From DASWVC01 sp036401335 (lineage in GTDB: Bacteria; Verrucomicrobiota; Verrucomicrobiia; Chthoniobacterales; JAFAMB01), in contig DASWVC010000229.1 in NCBI GenBank assembly GCA_036401335.1, positions 1-18,919 on the forward strand: DNA of 18,919 nt. The letters are read 5' to 3'. The position numbers and the translations under genes were made by a program. Under the pieces are notes generated by a model, which saw nothing but the letters and a program-made list of their open reading frames with translations, was not told the origin of the DNA and searched no databases. Positions 14,871-18,919 of this stretch are shown piece by piece (the stretch's first letter is position 1; every line of letters starts with the position of its first letter).

Positions 14871-16465
14871 AACCTGCCCAAGCAGGCTGCGATGAAACCC
14901 CTGAACAGCGGATGTGGCCGGTTCGGTTTGGACAGAAATTCGGGGTGATACTGGCAAGCCAGGAACCACGGGTGGCCCCGCAGTTCGATCAGTTCCACTA
15001 ACCGCCCGTCGGGTGATGTCCCCGAGATCACGAAACCCTTTGCCTCCATTAGTTCACGGTATTTAAGGTTGAACTCGTAACGGTGGCGATGCCGTTCCGT
15101 GATCTGATTGGACCCGTAGACGCGTTCTGCCAGGGTTCCCGGCGCGATGTGGGTGGGCCAACTGCCCAGGCGCATCGACGCACCTTTTTTACGGACTTCG
15201 CGCTGTTCTTCCAACAGGCAGATGATTGGGTCCGCCGCTTTTTCGTCGAATTCCGTGCTGTTGGCCCCGGTCAGCCCACAGACATCCCGGGCAAATTCGA
15301 TGGTCGCGACCTGCATTCCGAGGCACAGCCCTAAGTACGGCAATTCATTTTCGCGGGCGTAGCGGCAGGCGGCAATCTTCCCTTCCACCCCGCGTTCACC
15401 GAAGCCGCCCGGCACGAGCACGCCCGCGACCGGCCCAAGAAACTTACCGGGATCCTGTCCCTCAATGTCCTCCGAATCGATCCGCACGATCTCCACCCCG
15501 CAATCATTTGCGGCACCCGCGTGCGTCAACGCTTCATAAATGCTTTTGTACGCATCCTGCAGGTCGATGTATTTTCCCACCACGGCGATCTGCAGCCGCT
15601 TCTTCGGTTGGATCACGCGTTGCACAAAACGGCGCCATTCAGCCATTTCCAGCGGCGGCGTGTTCAGCCTGAGCAACTGGCAGATGGTGTCATCCAGTTT
15701 TTCATCATGGAGCGTGAGCGGCAACTCGTAGATCGTGTGGTCGACGTCCCGGACCTCAACGACGGCATGCAACGCCACGTTGCAGTACATCGCCAGTTTC
15801 TGGCGCACTTCCAGGTTCAGCGGTTTTTCTGTTCGGCACAGCAGCACGTGCGGCTGGAGGCCGATCTCCCGGAGCTTGGCGACGCTCTGTTGGGAAGGCT
15901 TGGTCTTCAACTCTCCCGCAGCCTTCAGGTAAGGTACCAGCGTCACGTGCATGATCACGACGTTTTCCGGCCCAACCTCGAGTTGGAACTGCCGGATTGC
16001 CTCGAGAAAGGGCAGTCCCTCAATGTCGCCGGTGGTGCCACCGATCTCCGTAATGATCACGTCGCCCTCCTGCTCTTTGGCGAGACGCTGGATCCGGCCC
16101 TTGATCTCATCGGTCACGTGCGGAATGACCTGAACGGTTTTGCCGAGGTAATCGCCGCGGCGTTCTTTGGCGAGAACCGTTTCATAAACCTGGCCGCTCG
16201 TTACGTTGTTGGCCCTTGAAAGGACGCAGTTCGTAAACCGCTCGTAGTGCCCGAGGTCCAGGTCGGTTTCTGCGCCGTCACTCAGCACGTACACTTCCCC
16301 ATGCTGGAACGGGCTCATGGTTCCCGGGTCCACGTTGAGGTACGGATCGAATTTCTGCATGATCACCCGTAAGCCCCGGTGCTCCAGCAGGGTGCCCAGC
16401 GCGGCGGCCGCTAGCCCTTTGCCGAGCGAACTGACCACTCCACCGGTGACAAATATGTACTTCAT
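14864..16465 (-). CDS. pyrG: CTP synthase
   Basis: Converts UTP to CTP using ATP and ammonia from glutamine. The synthetase domain, about 1-265, has the P-loop-like SSLGKG (12-17), QKFDPYLNVDPGTM (37-50) and GGTTGDIEGLPF (142-153). The class I glutamine amidotransferase domain, about 290-533, has the oxyanion block PGGFGERG (352-359), catalytic Cys381 in GLCLGMQ, and the His507/Glu509 pair in QYHPEF. At 533 residues it is slightly shorter than E. coli PyrG (545). Its ATG overlaps the kdsB stop by four bases (ATGA), so translation is coupled. The placement is meaningful because KdsB consumes CTP. It is last in the operon and ends in the shared palindrome. Confidence 0.97.
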   Translation of the reverse strand: MKYIFVTGGVVSSLGKGLAAAALGTLLEHRGLRVIMQKFDPYLNVDPGTMSPFQHGEVYVLSDGAETDLDLGHYERFTNCVLSRANNVTSGQVYETVLAKERRGDYLGKTVQVIPHVTDEIKGRIQRLAKEQEGDVIITEIGGTTGDIEGLPFLEAIRQFQLEVGPENVVIMHVTLVPYLKAAGELKTKPSQQSVAKLREIGLQPHVLLCRTEKPLNLEVRQKLAMYCNVALHAVVEVRDVDHTIYELPLTLHDEKLDDTICQLLRLNTPPLEMAEWRRFVQRVIQPKKRLQIAVVGKYIDLQDAYKSIYEALTHAGAANDCGVEIVRIDSEDIEGQDPGKFLGPVAGVLVPGGFGERGVEGKIAACRYARENELPYLGLCLGMQVATIEFARDVCGLTGANSTEFDEKAADPIICLLEEQREVRKKGASMRLGSWPTHIAPGTLAERVYGSNQITERHRHRYEFNLKYRELMEAKGFVISGTSPDGRLVELIELRGHPWFLACQYHPEFLSKPNRPHPLFRGFIAACLGRFE

Positions 16466-17220
16466 GAAGTCTCGTTGCGAACCGCGCTTGACCCGCCCGG
16501 AACTGCCCGGATGATTTTCTCCACGACGTCGGCGTCTTCCCGCGTGTCCACGCCAATGGAGCGGGTCGCGGCAACAACGACGCGGATTTTCATCCCATTT
16601 TGCAGCGCACGCAACTGTTCTAACCGTTCGGCTTGTTCAAGACTGCTGGGCTCCAGGTCGACAAAGGCTAAAAGGGCGTCCCGCCGGTAACCGTAAATCC
16701 CAAGGTGCTTGAGGTAGGTGAGAGCAGCGCCCTCCCGCGCGTACGGGATTACGCTGCGGGAAAAATAAAGCGCGTTGTGGTTCCGGTCGGTCACCACCTT
16801 AACGACATTTTCATTCCGGGCCTCCGACAGGTCAATCACCGTCGCCGCGGTAATCAGGTCGATGTCCGGAGTGCGGTGCAACTCGCGCGCCAGGTCGCGC
16901 AGGAGCAAAGGTGAAATGAGCGGTTCATCCCCTTGAACGTTGAAAATAAGACTTTCTTCCGGGAGTTGACGAGCCACTTCCGCTGCCCGGTCGGTGCCGC
17001 TTGGGTGCTCCGGCGATGTCAGGGCGACTTCCGCGCCGAAAGAGGAGGCGGCCGCGGCGATCCGCGGGTCATCCGTTGCCACGATCGTGCGATCGAAAGC
17101 ACCCGATTCGCGGCAGCGCTCCCACACATGTTGAACCAGTGGTTTGCCCGCAATCGGGTGCAGCGGTTTGCCGGGAAACCGCACGGAACTCCATCGCGCC
17201 GGGATGATGGCGAAGGTCAA
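16462..17220 (-). CDS. kdsB: 3-deoxy-manno-octulosonate (Kdo) cytidylyltransferase
   Basis: Activates Kdo with CTP to CMP-Kdo for transfer to lipid A, an essential step in lipopolysaccharide inner-core synthesis. The 252-residue length is normal. The N-terminal nucleotide-binding block is IIPARWSSVRFPGKPL (5-20), a slight variant of the usual IPARYASTRLPGKPL. HPSGTDR (72-78) and NVQGDEP (94-100) bind nucleotide and Mg. HLGIYGYRRDAL and LEQAERLEQLRALQNG are the expected C-terminal blocks, and SIGVDTREDAD ends the domain. The start is TTG, overlapping the gmhB stop by four bases (TTGA). The start is well supported because MTFAIIPAR is the usual N terminus. Confidence 0.95.
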   Translation of the reverse strand: MTFAIIPARWSSVRFPGKPLHPIAGKPLVQHVWERCRESGAFDRTIVATDDPRIAAAASSFGAEVALTSPEHPSGTDRAAEVARQLPEESLIFNVQGDEPLISPLLLRDLARELHRTPDIDLITAATVIDLSEARNENVVKVVTDRNHNALYFSRSVIPYAREGAALTYLKHLGIYGYRRDALLAFVDLEPSSLEQAERLEQLRALQNGMKIRVVVAATRSIGVDTREDADVVEKIIRAVPGGSSAVRNETS

Positions 17221-17813
17221 GTTAACCGCCCCTTAAAAGCCGCCACCCCGCCTGAATCGTCCCGATCCGGTCCGCCCGCCGGCTGGCCTTTCTTGAGGTC
17301 TCCCAGAATCGTCCGGGTCGCAACCGAAAAGCACGGGGCCGAAAACACGCGAGCGCTCGGCCAATTACCCGAAGGCAGGAGGCCGAGGTACCCGCAGCAC
17401 CGAACTCCCGCCGCCAAGCCAGCCTCCACGTCCACAGGCCGATCTCCCACCATGTAGCTGTCCCACAGGCGTATTTTCAAGTCTCGGGCGGCCTCCAGCA
17501 ACATGCCCGGCCCGGGTTTCCGGCGAGCCGTGGGCCGGTCGGGGTGATCGGGACAGAAATAAATCGCATCGATCAAACCGGGGCCGAGTTGATCCTCCAG
17601 GGCACGTTGGACCGCCCAAAAAGCGGGCTCGCTGAAATAGCCGCGCCCAATCCCGCTCTGGTTGGTTACAATCACCAGACACAGCCCTGCCGCTTTCAAG
17701 CTGGCCAACCCGTCTTTAACGCCGGGCAGAATGGACACGTCCTCCGGGCGCGCGCAGTAGCCGACGTCGGTCATCAAGGTGCCGTCCCGATCCAAAAACA
17801 CCGCTTTATGCAT
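17217..17813 (-). CDS. gmhB: D-glycero-D-manno-heptose 1,7-bisphosphate 7-phosphatase (HAD family)
   Basis: HAD-IIIA phosphatase that removes the 7-phosphate from heptose bisphosphate during ADP-heptose synthesis. Motif I is DRDGT (8-12) with D8 and D10 as nucleophile and acid/base. Motif II is TNQSG (50-54). Motif III includes K99 in RRKPGPGM, and motif IV is GDRPVD (123-128). Of the four zinc ligands of E. coli GmhB only Cys87 is clearly kept: CPDHP replaces CPHHP and the later Cys-x-Cys is absent, so this looks like a form without the zinc loop. A close HAD relative such as a histidinol-phosphatase is possible, but the neighbours hldA and kdsB favour GmhB. It overlaps hldA by eight bases and kdsB by four. 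The last 45 residues look unconserved. Confidence 0.87.
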   Translation of the reverse strand: MHKAVFLDRDGTLMTDVGYCARPEDVSILPGVKDGLASLKAAGLCLVIVTNQSGIGRGYFSEPAFWAVQRALEDQLGPGLIDAIYFCPDHPDRPTARRKPGPGMLLEAARDLKIRLWDSYMVGDRPVDVEAGLAAGVRCCGYLGLLPSGNWPSARVFSAPCFSVATRTILGDLKKGQPAGGPDRDDSGGVAAFKGRLT

Positions 17814-18819
17814 AAGGCTCGTCTCTGCGAAAGCTTTCCCGCAGTTCCTCGGGGGTTAAGGTCGCGGTTCCCAGTTTGCCGACCACCACGCCGCTGGCGT
17901 GATTCGAGATCTGTGCCGCTTCTCGTGGCGAAGCATCGCAGGCGAGCGCCAGCGTGAGCAAGGCGATGGCTGTATCCCCGGCCCCTGAAAGGTCGTAGAC
18001 TTCGCGTGCCCGCGGCGGAATGTGCGACGGCGGACGATCAGGCTGGAACAGCATCATGCCTTGCTCCCCCAACGTTACGAGCAACAGCTTTGGCCCCCAT
18101 TCAGACACCAGCCGCATTCCGACCCGGTTGAGCGCTTCATCCTGAGCGGGGTCGGGGTCCGGCTCACAGTAAACTTCCCCGGCCGCCGCAAAAGCCTCTG
18201 CCCGGTTGGGTTTGATGGCAGTCATGCCCCGCCAGCGCAGCGGGTTGCGTGGATTCGGATCGGCCGTGACCACGACCTTTTGCGCCGCAGCCATTGGGGC
18301 GATCTGATCGATCAATCCCTGGCTCAGAAACCCTTTTCCATAATCTTCAAACACCACCGCATCCAACTCCGGCAGCAGCATCGCCACCGCCGCCAGCGTT
18401 CGCTCCACCACATCCCGGTTCGGCGCCTGCGGGCGTTCGCGATCCACCCGCACCACCTGCTGCTGGCGAGCAACAATCCGTGTCTTGACAATCGTCTGGT
18501 GGCCCGGTTCAGATTGCAGCGGCTGAAGTCCGATCCGGCATTGCGCAAGAAGCGCGCGGAGGCGGTCTGCATACGAATCCACCCCGATCAACCCGCACAG
18601 CTGCACGTGGGCCGTGAATTCCCGCACGTTCCTGGCGACATTGGCAGCGCCGCCCGGGTAACAGTTTTCCCGAACGACTTCTACAACCGGCACCGGCGCT
18701 TCGGGCGAAATCCTCGAAACCCGGCCCCAGATGAATTCATCGAGCATCAAGTCTCCAATGACCAAAACACGTTTCGCCGCGAACTGGCGAAGGAGGGCGT
18801 TTAGTCGATCCGGCTTCAT
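17806..18819 (-). CDS. hldA: D-glycero-beta-D-manno-heptose-7-phosphate kinase
   Basis: PfkB-family sugar kinase that phosphorylates heptose 7-phosphate at C1 to give the bisphosphate, the substrate of the next gene. GGAANVARNV (56-65) is the N-terminal PfkB signature region, and DLSGAGDT (276-283) carries the catalytic Asp282. At 337 residues it is the kinase half only: E. coli HldE (about 477 aa) has a fused nucleotidyltransferase domain, absent here, so an HldC-type protein must be encoded elsewhere. The ATG at 18817-18819 has a perfect Shine-Dalgarno, AGGAGG, nine bases upstream, the best in the window, marking this as the first gene of the hldA-gmhB-kdsB-pyrG operon. An alternative PfkB sugar kinase role is made unlikely by the context. 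Confidence 0.93.
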   Translation of the reverse strand: MKPDRLNALLRQFAAKRVLVIGDLMLDEFIWGRVSRISPEAPVPVVEVVRENCYPGGAANVARNVREFTAHVQLCGLIGVDSYADRLRALLAQCRIGLQPLQSEPGHQTIVKTRIVARQQQVVRVDRERPQAPNRDVVERTLAAVAMLLPELDAVVFEDYGKGFLSQGLIDQIAPMAAAQKVVVTADPNPRNPLRWRGMTAIKPNRAEAFAAAGEVYCEPDPDPAQDEALNRVGMRLVSEWGPKLLLVTLGEQGMMLFQPDRPPSHIPPRAREVYDLSGAGDTAIALLTLALACDASPREAAQISNHASGVVVGKLGTATLTPEELRESFRRDEPYA

Positions 18820-18828
18820 GCGTGCATG

Positions 18829-18834
18829 CCTCCT
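18829..18834 (-). promoter_or_regulatory. Strong ribosome binding site of hldA
   Basis: Reading the minus strand, AGGAGG stands nine bases before the hldA ATG. It is the only canonical full Shine-Dalgarno seen in this window. It fits a lead gene that drives translation of three coupled genes behind it. No convincing -35/-10 pair is visible in 18835-18919. Confidence 0.75.
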
Positions 18835-18919
18835 AAGCAGAAACAGCGTTTGCTCAATGAAAAAATTGCTTTTAGGATCTCCGTCTCGTGATTCCGTCCT
18901 TTTTTCCTGAGGTCGCCTC

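Noticed and set aside
14127..14969. 280-codon minus-strand open frame opposite ffh, rpsP and khpA
   Set aside because: It runs antisense to three certain genes and into pyrG; composition is rich in Ser, Arg and Cys with no domain. A high-GC shadow frame.
15521..16219. 232-codon plus-strand open frame opposite pyrG
   Set aside because: Antisense to strongly conserved pyrG blocks, no domain or ribosome binding site.
18022..18804. 260-codon plus-strand open frame opposite hldA
   Set aside because: His/Arg/Pro-rich composition typical of antisense frames, no recognisable motif, and hldA is well supported.

Overview
The window reads as an ordinary chromosomal stretch of a GC-rich Gram-negative bacterium. 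It carries genes for lipopolysaccharide inner-core precursors (heptose and Kdo), a lipoprotein signal peptidase, a lipoprotein deacetylase and DedA. Weak Shine-Dalgarno signals, several GTG/TTG starts and the gene mix would suit the PVC group, most plausibly Verrucomicrobiota. That placement is inference; there is no rRNA or marker tree here to prove it. I found no tRNA, rRNA, CRISPR array, transposase, phage gene or defence system.

Layout, left to right. (1) 1-1356, plus strand: a possible promoter and leader hairpin, a nitroreductase-family gene, then a small exported protein with an uncertain C terminus. (2) 1385-4626, minus strand: ileS and lspA, translationally coupled by a 4-base overlap. 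(3) 4794-5900, plus: a site-2-type intramembrane metalloprotease with two CBS domains. Its end overlaps the end of (4) 5865-8906, minus: a bifunctional proline dehydrogenase/P5C dehydrogenase. (5) 8907-9123: a 217-bp gap holding a MITE-like inverted-repeat element. (6) 9124-9774, minus: a DedA membrane protein. (7) 9775-10296: a structured region and a 57-aa gene too short for most ORF callers. (8) 10297-14805, plus: purB, a lipoprotein polysaccharide deacetylase, ffh, rpsP and a KH-domain gene (khpA). (9) 14864-18819, minus: hldA, gmhB, kdsB and pyrG, each overlapping the next by 4-8 bases.

The clearest functional unit is the minus-strand operon hldA-gmhB-kdsB-pyrG. It makes activated-heptose intermediates and CMP-Kdo, and PyrG makes the CTP that KdsB consumes. 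The purB-to-khpA block couples purine synthesis, envelope remodelling, membrane-protein targeting and ribosome function. LspA would mature lipoproteins such as the deacetylase encoded here.

I see no strong candidate for a new multi-gene system. The observations most worth a second look are small: the inverted-repeat element in front of the proline catabolism gene; two mutually exclusive hairpins upstream of the 57-aa gene; that gene itself; a 72-base composite palindrome joining the converging ends of khpA and pyrG; and the small exported protein whose reading frame seems to fall apart at its end.
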